Made by a program: the position numbers and the translations under genes. A stretch of DNA of 64,000 nucleotides, taken from the NCBI GenBank assembly GCA_032622095.1, contig CP136069.1, forward strand, positions 67,107,319 through 67,171,318, in the 5' to 3' direction. This DNA is from Siphonodentalium dalli (Eukaryota; Mollusca; Scaphopoda; Gadilida; Siphonodentaliidae). The notes below the pieces were generated by a model. The model searched no databases and was not told where the DNA came from. It saw nothing but the letters and a program-made list of their open reading frames with translations. Shown here piece after piece: positions 49,801-53,044 of the stretch (position 1 is the first letter of the stretch; each line of letters starts with the position of its first letter).

Positions 49801-50614
49801 TAATTGATTTGTAACACTATAGCATGCATGGCTTATCGCTTGCAACAGCCGTAGGCTAATTTTGGTTTTATCTTTTGAATCGGGAAATTTCATTTCCCAA
49901 TCGGGAGTATGCACTGGAGAAATGACACAAAATCGGGAGACTCCCGACGAAATCGGAAGGCGACTTCACTTCTCCCTGGCGCGACTTCGAGGCGTCGAGG
50001 GCGACTATTTCGCCCTACTCGCCTGGTAAGCTGAGGCCTGCTATAGACATACCATATTTTCTTGCTATGACCTGCATATATGGTTATTTTTTACTATGGA
50101 AAATATAGATACATGACTGGAAATGTTGTCTATTATATTAAGGGAATATCCGCGGAAATAGCAATGTATGCAAAGACTAGATTGTCTGGGCTGTTACCAC
50201 AGAAATCGTAATTTTATGTAAGAAATGCAAATTTTGCCATATGTTTTGGCCTAACTTCCCGGTAAAATAGGATTAAACTGCGTCCATGTTTAAAGAAGTT
50301 TGATGTACAGTTGGGTAAATTATAGCCGCAAATAATACCACCACCATCAACCACTGGTATGTGTTGGTTTCGGTGCAACATTTGTCTAACCGTGAACGGT
50401 GTGCAAATCGCGGGCCATGTGGTTATTCCGCTACGAGCATGTCTTCCGCTACGATCATATCCGGATGCATGGGGTGTATATACACTAGTCAGAAGTTCAA
50501 ATGAGTCATGTATTTTATTTCAGGAACTTGCTGAATGAGAGGAAGCTATGTAAAGAAAACTCACCAATGACAGACAGGCTTATTAAGAAATGTGTCACAA
50601 TGCATGGAGACTAA
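7831..50614 (+). CDS. TTC38: TTC38, tetratricopeptide repeat protein 38 (14 coding exons, 464 aa)
   Basis: Coding exons: 7831-7857, 13275-13352, 13726-13807, 16223-16394, 17322-17495, 19471-19546, 23850-23969, 25266-25322, 38496-38534, 40381-40462, 41741-41906, 45424-45580, 46887-46960, 50524-50614. All junctions are GT/AG and every phase joins without a stop. The exons sum to 1,395 nt (464 aa), against 469 aa for human TTC38. Family signatures: 'LSTTSNEASKMYDA' (exon 2), 'CDQWEDILVDHPHDM' (exon 5), 'SFALEEDKEYDKAEKAA' (exon 6), 'DTWAAHTVCHVIEH' (exon 7), 'HMFWHWCLFHIDKGEYEEA' (exons 8-9), 'VGGSHAQRDIFNLLLIH' (exons 12-13), 'NSPMTDRLI' (exon 14). TTC38 proteins are helical TPR-type repeats related to bacterial StaR-like proteins. 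Their biochemical role is not established. Exon 5 could instead end at 17499, but only 17495 keeps the frame. Introns are packed with transposons; intron 8 is 13.2 kb. Confidence 0.93.
8158..10680 (+). pseudogene. Broken reverse transcriptase ORF of the intron-1 LINE
   Basis: At least two frameshifts are visible: one near 8608-8612, where 'QLLTTT' should run into 'YDLLKNFNAS', and one near 10480-10530, where the C-terminal frame changes. A hAT insertion (8945-9804) splits the frame directly after 'FADDCLL'. The element cannot make an active protein. Confidence 0.8.
8945..9804. mobile_element. Nonautonomous hAT element (860 bp) inserted in LINE RT
   Basis: Terminal inverted repeats are 'tagagcccgaagcc' (8945-8958) and the complement of 'ggcttcggggtcta' (9791-9804), 13 of 14 matching. 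The 8-bp target duplication 'gtctgcta' is exact at 8937-8944 and 9805-9812. Removing the element plus one TSD restores the 'FADDCLLYRQ' reading frame. A TAG-start TIR and 8-bp TSD are diagnostic of hAT. The interior is 'ccgccgccagccatatt' repeats near the left end and shows no transposase. Confidence 0.9.
10862..11232. mobile_element. TA-flanked MITE with subterminal repeats
   Basis: A 24-bp inverted repeat starts 'ccctgctggacaaaacaagt' at 10862 and its complement ends at 11232 with one mismatch. TA dinucleotides flank both ends (10860-10861, 11233-11234), which suggests a Tc1/mariner-type insertion. The interior holds degenerate copies of 'tacttgccgttcggccg' in both orientations. It sits in the 3' end of the intron-1 LINE. 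Confidence 0.75.
11235..11858. other. Intron 1 sequence with no recognised feature
   Basis: AT-rich with a T9 run at 11363-11371. The first part may be the remaining LINE 3' UTR. I see no exon and no other repeat boundary. Confidence 0.35.
11859..13144. mobile_element. Long family A MITE carrying an insertion of about 840 bp
   Basis: Ends are 'caagcctgagtttagtg' (11859) and 'cactaaactcaggcttg' (to 13144), an exact inverted repeat. The flanks 'tgactagt' and 'ctattagt' are a degraded 8-bp duplication. The left hairpin and the central segment are present to about 12241. Unrelated sequence then runs to about 13080, where 'actaaattcaccctc' resumes. The insert includes a TCTC-rich tract at 12817-12829 and no recognised protein. 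Confidence 0.6.
13580..13763 (+). repeat. Tandem copies of the exon-3 splice acceptor and exon start
   Basis: Four units begin 'cag|atggttgaatt' or a close variant at 13580, 13637, 13681 and 13726, at spacings of 57, 44 and 45 bp. Each repeats about 9 bp of acceptor ('gtttaacag') and about 30 bp of exon 3 ('tgtatgatgatcacagtatt'). Only the last unit continues into real exon 3. The first and third units reach an in-frame TAA inside the next 'gtttaacag'. The second unit has lost a base pair and is out of frame. Confidence 0.85.
14058..15360. mobile_element. TTAA-flanked nonautonomous element with palindrome arrays (1.3 kb)
   Basis: TTAA at 14054-14057 and 15361-15364. Termini are 'cacgttggctgcc' and the complement of 'ggcagtgaacgtg' (11 of 13 match). 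Near the left end three copies of 'tacgagttaactcgta' palindrome occur (about 14078-14143). Near the right end are three copies of the variant 'tacgagataactcgta' or its half (about 14919, 14982, 15152). No transposase ORF. A truncated relative with the end 'cacgttggct' is at about 21400. Confidence 0.75.
15489..15728. mobile_element. Family E MITE, interrupted
   Basis: Left arm 'cagtaatgccctaaataatc' from about 15490. The right arm 'gtggttaaggagtattattt' ends 'gggcattactgta' at 15728. About 90 bp of unrelated sequence replaces the middle of the right arm. Confidence 0.6.
15872..16200. mobile_element. Family A long-form MITE, ends truncated, abutting exon 4
   Basis: It contains both hairpin regions ('aatgaggtccccaaagggtg' and 'gtcaccagagggtgaatttg') and the central 'cctaggatcagattgaagtt' segment. 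The right side stops at 'gctagcccgctt', about 22 bases before the exon-4 acceptor at 16222, so the polypyrimidine tract begins almost at the element edge. Confidence 0.65.
16428..16854. mobile_element. TTAA-flanked foldback element in intron 4
   Basis: TTAA at 16424-16427 and 16855-16858. Inverted repeats of roughly 90 bp start 'aagcccacttaattttcgaa' on the left and read 'aggcccacttaattttcaaa' on the complement of the right. They share 'catattccatattatatacc' further in. No protein encoded. Confidence 0.7.
17525..18060. repeat. Three degenerate tandem units of a dispersed repeat
   Basis: Units of about 160 bp contain 'cctgtagcccg(c/t)gc', 'caagatggc' and 'gaccccaaaatgactcgttc' (17590, 17760, 17920). 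The array ends in 'gccatggcaatagctcaaac' and a small hairpin 'ctttacaaagtaaag'. The 87-codon ORF over it is a by-product. The tail type is one I associate with molluscan repeats. Confidence 0.5.
18225..18545 (+). repeat. Tandem duplication of about 185 bp with poly-G tracts
   Basis: 'ccagctaaatcgagccatg' occurs at 18226 and 18410. Each is followed by 'gccc..c..caacaaaaaata', a 'cccattaata' stretch, a G10-G13 run (about 18310, 18511) and 'aatctttcttttagggactt'. The two copies differ by small indels. Confidence 0.75.
18695..19017. mobile_element. MITE with five copies of a 20-bp palindrome
   Basis: Terminal inverted repeats 'tatgggaggccaaattcaca' (18695) and its complement ending at 19017 are exact over 23 bp. 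The flanks show a 6-bp direct repeat 'aacgac' (18689-18694, 19018-19023). Inside are five copies of 'aattgcgctgaagcgcaatt' or a one- or two-base variant, arranged 2+2+1. No coding sequence. Superfamily uncertain. Confidence 0.8.
19024..19470. other. Intron 5 sequence without a recognised feature
   Basis: No supported exon or repeat boundary apart from the 'aaagggttaaagg' motif near 19390, which may be a TTAA-element end. Exon 6 follows. Confidence 0.35.
19606..19860. mobile_element. Short-form family A hAT MITE (255 bp), intact
   Basis: Exact 8-bp target duplication 'cccatgat' at 19598-19605 and 19861-19868. Ends are 'caagccttgaaatagtgtgt' and the complement of 'ctatttcaaggcttg'. Between them are two hairpins in tandem, each made of 'gcagaatgaggt' with 'gggtgaatttagtgatgct' and the complement. 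Located 59 bp downstream of exon 6. Confidence 0.9.
19948..20391. mobile_element. Long-form family A MITE
   Basis: Begins 'caagcctgtaaatagtgtgt' and ends 'gacacactattttcagtcttg'. Flanks 'gctgtcaa' and 'gccatcag' are at best a decayed duplication. The central segment matches that of 3718-4261 and 51140-51300 in reverse or forward order. Confidence 0.65.
20429..21843. mobile_element. hAT-like element of 1.4 kb with 11-bp TIRs
   Basis: 'cagggtttccg' at 20429 is matched by the complement of 'cggaaaccctg' ending 21843. A 7-bp direct repeat 'cctaagc' flanks it (20422-20428, 21844-21850). Inside are 'gacgggacga' motifs at the left and a truncated 'cacgttggct' TTAA-type end near 21400. No transposase seen. 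The one-base-short duplication leaves the superfamily slightly open. Confidence 0.55.
22160..22280. mobile_element. 121-bp mini-element, copy 1
   Basis: Starts 'agccctcataatt' and ends 'aattaagagggct', an inverted repeat. It has the same length and layout as 62475-62595, with 'ctacggcaa' and 'atgccgaag' inside both. No coding. Confidence 0.6.
22283..22672. mobile_element. Family A MITE part, interrupted by a LINE 3' tail
   Basis: The central segment of family A ('ttagtttctctatatcccca') leads to 'ctatgtctccca' near 22400. It is broken by about 140 bp ('ggggtgataggaagacagtc' to 'aattatcctatcctatcc', 22401-22542) and resumes at 'cataacagatgaggcctaag'. The insert resembles the 3' tail of a LINE ending in a short tandem repeat. 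The family A hairpin follows to about 22672. Confidence 0.55.
22703..22935. repeat. Dispersed repeat starting with a C/G-run hairpin
   Basis: 'tata' plus a C run (about 22709-22722), a short loop and a G run plus 'tata' form a hairpin. It is followed by sequence containing 'tccgtgaaacttggcacaga' and 'gtggagttattcccctttt'. A related block is at 44900-45345, where 'ggtggagttatccccctttt' recurs. Confidence 0.5.
22927..23021. mobile_element. Right arm of a family E MITE
   Basis: 'gagctttccgatgaatggca', then 'acccataattctgctgtggt', then 'gggcattactgta'. The left arm is lacking. Confidence 0.55.
23130..23820. mobile_element. Long-form family A MITE carrying a TTAA foldback insertion
   Basis: Left part 'aatgaggtcccccgagggtg' and central 'caatttggggatatagagaa' sequence, then the insert at 23287-23657, then 'gaagatgaggcttgagcaga' and the right hairpin. 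It ends near 'cattttctcaggca' about 30 bp before the exon-7 acceptor. Confidence 0.6.
23287..23657. mobile_element. TTAA-flanked foldback element with about 165-bp arms
   Basis: TTAA at 23283-23286 and 23658-23661. The left arm ('aggcacagattgcc...gctgttaaaatagt...aactgccata') is complementary to the right arm out to 'aatagtatgttattgtcaa' at the centre. Arms are about 85% identical by eye. Nested inside family A. Confidence 0.75.
24120..24800 (+). pseudogene. LINE C-terminal remnant and 3' tail
   Basis: A 70-codon frame (24120-24332) includes 'FPKLWNNLETSFKSTRPRSKFKHEL', the W-N-x-L...FK pattern of jockey/CR1/L2 C-termini. Downstream, 24660-24800 ends in 'taaataaattattatctatc' with short tandem repeats, typical of a LINE 3' end. 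It is dead and 5'-truncated. Confidence 0.5.
24920..25120. repeat. Copy of the 'ttggtttc..gatgataacttt' dispersed repeat
   Basis: Similar to 1465-1620 and 39330-39480. No gene. It lies upstream of exon 8. Confidence 0.45.
25334..25500. mobile_element. Left end of a hAT-type element next to exon 8
   Basis: 'agtaggggtgccacgattaa' with 'taatcg' repeats starts about 11 bp after the exon-8 end (25322). A TAGGGGTG terminus plus TAATCG subterminal motifs is a common hAT end. I could not find the matching right end, so the element is truncated or its end lies beyond other insertions. Confidence 0.4.
26124..26279 (-). repeat. Left 156-bp inverted repeat of a 6.9-kb interval
   Basis: From 'gtatcttgcccactgaacta' to about 'gaagta'. 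Its reverse complement is 32835-32990, about 95% identical by eye. The two face each other across TTC38 intron 8. Further copies of 'gttcagtgggcaagatac' are at 32670 and a diverged one at 46347. Confidence 0.75.
27090..28810. repeat. Three copies of a roughly 90-bp repeat inside the inverted-repeat-bounded interval
   Basis: 'ttggcgtaattagcactc' followed by 'gcgggttggggctaccca' occurs at 27116, 27577 and 28722. Each is preceded by 'cgatatat' or 'cgatgtat' and followed by 'gaaccc'. The two plus-strand ORFs at 27450 and 28698 share 'GAGWGYP' type residues because of it. Function unknown. Confidence 0.6.
28983..29050 (+). repeat. tRNA-like (SINE-head-like) segment
   Basis: 'gagctggttggttatgccat' resembles an A box and 'gacctgggttcgaccat' a B box at roughly correct spacing. 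There is no acceptor-stem pairing, so this is not a tRNA gene. It may be a SINE head or chance. Confidence 0.3.
29395..29560 (+). pseudogene. Possible RT-like remnant (DIRS-like?)
   Basis: One frame from about 29407 reads 'FVVQSYIDESIIHGSTYAQF', reminiscent of the 'Y-I-D-D-s-l' catalytic strand of DIRS-type reverse transcriptases with the second Asp changed. A stop follows at about 29545. No further RT motifs could be confirmed, so this is weak. Confidence 0.25.
30014..31639 (+). mobile_element. Young nonautonomous LTR retrotransposon (1,626 bp)
   Basis: Two 256-bp direct repeats (30014-30269, 31384-31639) appear identical by eye. They start 'tgtcggggattag' and end 'acttcccgaca' (TG...CA with TGTCGGG/CCCGACA inverted ends). 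The 5-bp target duplication 'cgtgg' is exact (30009-30013, 31640-31644). Two bases after the 5' LTR comes 'tggtccctcgaaccgg', a plausible primer-binding site starting TGG. The leader style recalls BEL/Pao elements (from memory). Between the LTRs is one 364-codon ORF and no protease, RT or integrase. It is inserted in the inverted-repeat-bounded interval. Confidence 0.88.
30302..31396 (+). CDS. Single ORF of the LTR element (gag-like N-terminus, 364 aa)
   Basis: It starts 33 bp after the 5' LTR and ends at a TAG 13 bases inside the 3' LTR. Residues 1-105 are predicted mostly helical and charged ('DDTLDLIRKADVLMDFQSLECAEELLDIQLLI'-type heptads, abbreviated), as in the N-terminus of BEL/Pao gag. 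Residues 105-260 are Ser/Thr/Pro/Asp-rich and low in lysine. Residues 260-364 show no recognised motif; no CCHC knuckle or D-[ST]-G protease site is present. The frame is intact, so it may be expressed. It may act in trans with an autonomous relative; this is inference. Confidence 0.6.
   Translation: MNSTKERMSITIWTHLFDDTLDLIRKADVLMDFQSLECAEELLDIQLLIRTNVKALGRSSWDIIEHIENDDAYLREADLIEDAMRGVRDRCSMIGQYLDGHLDVRDTCTTQLVRYFPSTEADHPECTVPASFGDRSSADVHVPNGLNSVSTEPVTVDCASHVSDTMISIDASVSGSETPDHSIPCQIDPQSDVLAFGAHTSRSISPDDQPTSPMYNLATPGILMAAATCIPLVGETSTDLDTRNSSEPPESDACEYVIDVPYGSQTLDSLLSAGYSNSIIDSHDVFAYVALGLPDVCSVFECELYVPCMPGLRSLAIPTKLSFGRTFKISTACLTLNGYFNAKLTSSLLVNLDFCSVPPEDVGD
31645..32470. other. Unassigned sequence within the inverted-repeat-bounded interval
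   Basis: More GC-rich than the introns around it, with short ORFs only and a G run at 32379-32404. It continues the sequence interrupted by the LTR element. No domain could be recognised in any frame. Confidence 0.35.
32505..32575. repeat. (TA/CA)n microsatellite
   Basis: Alternating 'tatatatatgtatata' tracts. The 77-codon ORF over it is an artefact. Confidence 0.7.
32706..33032. repeat. Foldback unit with 58-60-bp arms, containing the right inverted repeat
   Basis: 'caatattttcctaaataagt...ttgcccactgaac' (32706-32763) is the reverse complement of 32973-33032. The roughly 210-bp interior holds most of the right 156-bp inverted repeat (32835-32990). This may be a MITE whose ends are shared with the larger inverted repeats. 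Confidence 0.6.
33033..36890 (+). mobile_element. Nearly full-length EN-RT LINE, decayed
   Basis: ORF-bearing part 33181-36691. Order: APE-type endonuclease, RT, then a C-terminal Cys/His knuckle. The 3' UTR runs to about 36890 with 'tatttggaggaataaacata', matching the tail style of the LINE at 1-1450. It sits in TTC38 intron 8 in sense orientation. Confidence 0.8.
33181..36691 (+). pseudogene. EN-RT polyprotein ORF of the intron-8 LINE, broken by stops and a frameshift
   Basis: Endonuclease motifs: 'SWNATGI' (about 33247), 'SEHWL' (about 33330), 'MGDFNAH' (33682), 'SLIDHII' (about 33883), 'SNHRPV' (about 33967). RT motifs: 'KPNKAAGIDRVVNEHI' (about 34735), 'SYRAITLLPALYKLFE' (about 34924), 'DSKKAFDRVWHEGL' (about 35150), 'TADDI' (about 35441). 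C-terminal 'CNRCNQ...LFHRYLEC' (about 36417-36472). In-frame stops occur at 34036-34038, 34993-34995 and 35330-35332. A frameshift lies between 34996 and 35093. The clade is not assigned. Confidence 0.82.
36892..38495. other. Intron 8 right part; possible hAT end near 37860-37930
   Basis: No exon supported. 'cgggaattcccggtcccggg' followed by 'attaaaccctac' (37898-37931) looks like the right end of a hAT element (complement starts 'gtagggtttaatcccggg'). A left partner was not found. The remainder is AT-rich without clear structure. Confidence 0.35.
38541..38700. mobile_element. Family B fragment starting 6 bp after exon 9
   Basis: 'taacctttttcattactaaa', then 'ttcctttcagttc', then 'ttggaatgatctatta' and 'ggagggatgttctgata'. 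Diverged, but colinear with 45586-45740. Confidence 0.5.
39330..39600. repeat. Dispersed 'ggtttccagatggtaacttt' repeat
   Basis: Same block type as 24920-25120 and 1465-1620. It ends with 'ttttgccacgccatagcaat' then 'gctcttgttt', nearly the same tail as at 58800-58825. Confidence 0.55.
40050..40360 (+). repeat. Minisatellite just upstream of exon 10
   Basis: About six degenerate units of roughly 40-60 bp share 'actttagaaaccccacaagt' followed by 'ctttattatgag'. The last unit ends about 20 bp before the acceptor of exon 10 (40381). Confidence 0.7.
40488..40742. mobile_element. Family C TTAA MITE, 22 bp after exon 10
   Basis: TTAA at 40484-40487 and 40743-40746; ends 'ccctttcatgatggg' and 'cagtcatggaagga'. 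Two hairpins with 'agtgcattcttttatatatg' and 'gtattttcttatatatgcaa' arms. Note that it starts close to the exon-10 donor. Confidence 0.75.
41263..41700. mobile_element. Long-form family A hAT MITE with exact 8-bp TSD
   Basis: Target duplication 'cacatttc' at 41255-41262 and 41701-41708. Ends 'caggcctcaaaatgtggt' and the complement of 'ccatattttgaggcctg'. Hairpins as in other copies. It lies 40 bp upstream of exon 11. Confidence 0.88.
42008..42189. mobile_element. Family E palindromic MITE (TA-flanked)
   Basis: TA at 42006-42007 and 42190-42191; ends 'cagtaatgcccaaagtaatt' and complement. Arms of about 85 bp meet at 'gagctttccgatgaatgg'. It sits inside a family A fragment whose left end 'cagacctgaaaatatggtgc' lies at about 41972. 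Confidence 0.75.
42880..43150. mobile_element. Family A MITE remnant
   Basis: 'aggttctcagagggtgaatt', hairpin complement 'aaattcatcctctttggatc' and part of the central segment. Termini are lost. Confidence 0.5.
44130..44428. mobile_element. TTAA-flanked element (299 bp)
   Basis: TTAA at 44126-44129 and 44429-44432; ends 'ccctttgagtttgaacg' and the complement of 'ccatagtgttcgaaggg'. No protein. Related in its ends to families B and C. Confidence 0.55.
44900..45345. repeat. Dispersed repeat related to 22703-22935
   Basis: Two units of about 170 bp contain 'acctgtgcacctgtgattat' (or 'aatctgtgcacctgcgatta') and 'gacatctgtc..acttttt'. Just before exon 12 it ends in a G7 run. A short 'ttagggttagggtt' lies inside. 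Confidence 0.5.
45586..45745. mobile_element. Family B copy directly at the exon-12 donor
   Basis: The exon-12 end (45580) is followed by 'gtaaataaccttttctatac', so the family B start ('taaccttttctatactaaat') begins 5 bp into the intron. It continues to 'ggtgggaaatgttcagttaa'. Confidence 0.55.
45745..45960. mobile_element. Family A MITE remnant
   Basis: 'aaggtcccccagagggttac', the central segment and a right hairpin part 'aatgaggtccccagagggtg'. Termini are missing. Confidence 0.5.
45961..46886. other. Intron 12, no gene seen
   Basis: A diverged 'gttcagtttccaagatactc' motif at 46347 is related to the 26124/32990 inverted repeats. Otherwise plain AT-rich intron. Confidence 0.35.
47107..47361. 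mobile_element. Short-form family A hAT MITE (255 bp), intact, inside family B
   Basis: Exact 8-bp duplication 'ctgaatgg' at 47099-47106 and 47362-47369. Same length and structure as 19606-19860. The disrupted target reads 'ttaacccattatatactgaa' then 'tggatcctcccattcagtta', i.e. the left end of a family B element. Confidence 0.92.
47690..48290 (+). repeat. About four degenerate tandem units of 120-150 bp in intron 13
   Basis: Units share 'tttttgtccat', 'aatttggtatgga', 'cattcagag' and 'tctagaattattcatctttt'. No coding potential. Confidence 0.6.
48516..50476. mobile_element. Element of 1.96 kb with about 80-bp TIRs, nested hAT inside
   Basis: 'caccccatgcatccgg' followed by two direct copies of 'atgctcgtagcgga' and 'cacatggcccgcgatttgca' (48516-48594) is mirrored by the complement at about 50400-50476. 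Flanks are 'tatat' and 'tatata', so a short AT-rich target duplication is possible but not exact. No transposase recognised. Confidence 0.7.
48988..50040. mobile_element. hAT-like element (1,053 bp) nested in the previous one
   Basis: Exact 8-bp target duplication 'ctatagac' at 48980-48987 and 50041-50048. Ends 'caggcctcagcttgc' and the complement of 'taagctgaggcctg'. Both ends contain 'gggagaa' and 'cttctccctgg' motifs. No transposase ORF. Confidence 0.85.
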
Positions 50615-50629
50615 TGATGTGAGAATTAA

Positions 50630-50868
50630 CCCTTTGAGTGCCAGGGGCCGATCTCATCGGCCCTAAACCTACAAAATAAGTCTGTTAAAGAATATAAGAA
50701 TAAATTATTAAAATTGTAAAAAAAAATAATAATAATAATAATAATAATAATTGTTAGGCCAATGCATTCTCTTATATATGCGAGGTGACCATAGACTCGC
50801 ATATATAAGAGAATGCATTGGCACAGGGTATATGGGTTGATACAAAAATCAACCTGGCACTCAAAGGG
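50630..50868. mobile_element. Family C-like TTAA MITE 15 bp after the TTC38 stop
   Basis: TTAA at 50626-50629 and 50869-50872; ends 'ccctttgagtgccagg' and its complement, exact over 16 bp. Contains an (aat)n run at 50725-50751 and the 'gcattctcttatatatgcga' hairpin. It must lie in the 3' UTR or replace it. Confidence 0.78.
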
Positions 50869-50888
50869 TTAAATAGCCTGTTAGTACA

Positions 50889-50972
50889 TCTCAGCCAATA
50901 CCATATTTCAACCTCTTGGTTGCTATGCATCTCAGCCAATACTATATTTCAACCTCTTGGTTGCTATGCATC
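50889..50972 (+). repeat. 42-bp tandem duplication
   Basis: 'catctcagccaata' followed by 'tatttcaacctcttggttgc' and 'tatg' occurs twice in a row with one base difference. Confidence 0.75.
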
Positions 50973-50992
50973 CATACGGATCTAAAACTCAC

Positions 50993-51437
50993 CAAGTCTG
51001 GAAATAGTGTCTGACATTTGCAGAATGAGGTCCCCAGTTGGTGAATTTAGTGATGCTACCCTACACATGCGGGATAGCATCACCAAATTCACCCTCTGGT
51101 GACCTCATTCTGTTTAGGCCTCATCTTCTGGGAAGCATCTATAGTCTCAAATTAACATTGTTTTTAGTTACTTTTTCCCTTCTGTTAAGTTTCTATGTCT
51201 CCTAATTTGTGGAAGATAAAATGTATAAATTGAGGTGTCTAATGGTGAACATCACCAACTTTAACTGGGGAACTTCAATCTGATCCTAGGTCTCCCATAG
51301 GAGTTTAGACTTAAGCAGAATGAGGTTCCCAGAGGGTGCATTTGGTGATGCTAGACCACCATGCAGGATAACATCACTAAATTCACCCTCTAGGGGACCT
51401 CATTCTGCAAATGCCAGACACACTATTTCCAGACTTG
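50993..51437. mobile_element. Long-form family A MITE
   Basis: Ends 'caagtctggaaatagtgtct' and the complement of 'ctatttccagacttg'. Complete central segment. The flanks do not match, so there is no target duplication. Confidence 0.7.
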
Positions 51438-51668
51438 AATGTTACGCTGTGTGCTTTATGTCCGTACTGACTCCAGTGCACTAGCAGTCTGCCATCATTC
51501 ACAACTGAGAATTTGCGGAATCAATGTATCTCGACATTTGAAACAGTGTATGACAATAGCCTTTCGATGGCATCAATTTTATGGTTTTCACTATATTCCA
51601 CTGAAAAATGGCGATAGCATCAATGGCCCAACACACGACGTCATGACAGTCAGCAGTGATGAGGTTAA

Positions 51669-51877
51669 AACCCTTTCAGTGCCAAGTCCGATTTTTTTAT
51701 AAACCCATATTTCCTTGATAATTTTTCAAATTTATTGATTATAATAATGTGATACATTGATGGAAAGAGCTCTTGGAGCTCTTTCCATCAATGTATCACA
51801 TTATTATAATCAATAAATTTGAAAAATGATCAAGGAAATATGGGTTGATACAAAAATCGGACTTGGCACTGAAAGGT
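51669..51877. mobile_element. TTAA-flanked foldback with about 100-bp arms
   Basis: TTAA at 51665-51668 and 51878-51881. The arms are nearly perfectly complementary ('cagtgccaagtccgattttt' to 'gatggaaagagctc') around a 3-7 bp centre. Its ends resemble the 50630 element ('gtgcca'). Confidence 0.8.
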
Positions 51878-52751
51878 TTAATTTAACTGGATCTTGAAAA
51901 TTCAATCATCTTTCATTCATAAATAAGATGAGAATGTTACATGGTGAAATTGTCAAATAAATTCAGACATGTATGCGACATGTGTGGCATGGAAGGACAT
52001 TGGAGACACCTGATGCAAATGACAAGCTGAAACTCGCATTCTGATTGGCTGAGAGCTGCTAACTTTAGTTTTTATTCACCAGTATTGGCTGCCTATCGGA
52101 GTACAATTTTTGAATGGAGCACGGTCTCATTGACAATGCGCATAACAGGAGTCACATAATCGAGTCAACCAGATCCTTATTTACTATAGATACAAATAAC
52201 AGGATGTTTGTTTTTGTGCTGTTACAAGTAACCACATGGAAGTGCTCAGAGATTTAAAAAAGGATATCTGGCATCTGATCAGGGTTGGGGTAATCAGTAA
52301 TCGTAATCAAAGTAATCAATTACACATTTGGAATAATCACCTGTAATCAGTAATCATGATTACATTTTGATTACTGTTACCTGAATATTCACATGGATGA
52401 ATATTGGATACTCATAGTCTCATACTGTAGTACTGTTGAGTGTGCACAAATTCAATTAACATATTGGAAAGTTAATACAATTTTTCCATGTCTTATGTTA
52501 GTGGTACATTGTGTACATTCTTGCAGTGGACTCAAATAACAACACACACTTGTTGAATGCAGCATGGATGGCAATACACTTGTGATACAACACATCCAAT
52601 CGAATGACAATGAAATGTTCTAATATGAATAATGAATAATAGGCTAGCCAACTTCAATTAGGATTGAAACTTATTGGGACTGCTGCAGCTAATGGCTGTA
52701 GTCACACTGGTACAATATAGCTAATTAACTTAACAAAGCAGTTGTAATGTA

Positions 52752-52963
52752 TAGTAATGCCCTAAATAATCGACTCCTTAACCACAGCAGAATTATGGGT
52801 AATTTTTCAAAATTTAGTCGGAAATATGGCTTGTTGCCATTCATCGGAAAGCTCTCAGTGAGAGCTTTTCATTGAATGGCAACAAGCCATATTTCCGACT
52901 AAATCATGAAAAATTACCCATAATTCTGCTGTGGTTAAGGAGTTGATTATTTAGGGCATTACT
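52752..52963. mobile_element. Family E palindromic MITE
   Basis: Left end 'agtaatgccctaaataatcg' and right end complement to 'gggcattactgta'. Arms of about 100 bp. Nested in the hAT element at 52280. Confidence 0.72.
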
Positions 52964-53044
52964 GTACATCAGTAGACATAATTAGCCGTTGTGTCATTTA
53001 CTGCATCCAGGGAGTTAAGCCTCATTTAATCCTCAACAGTGTTA

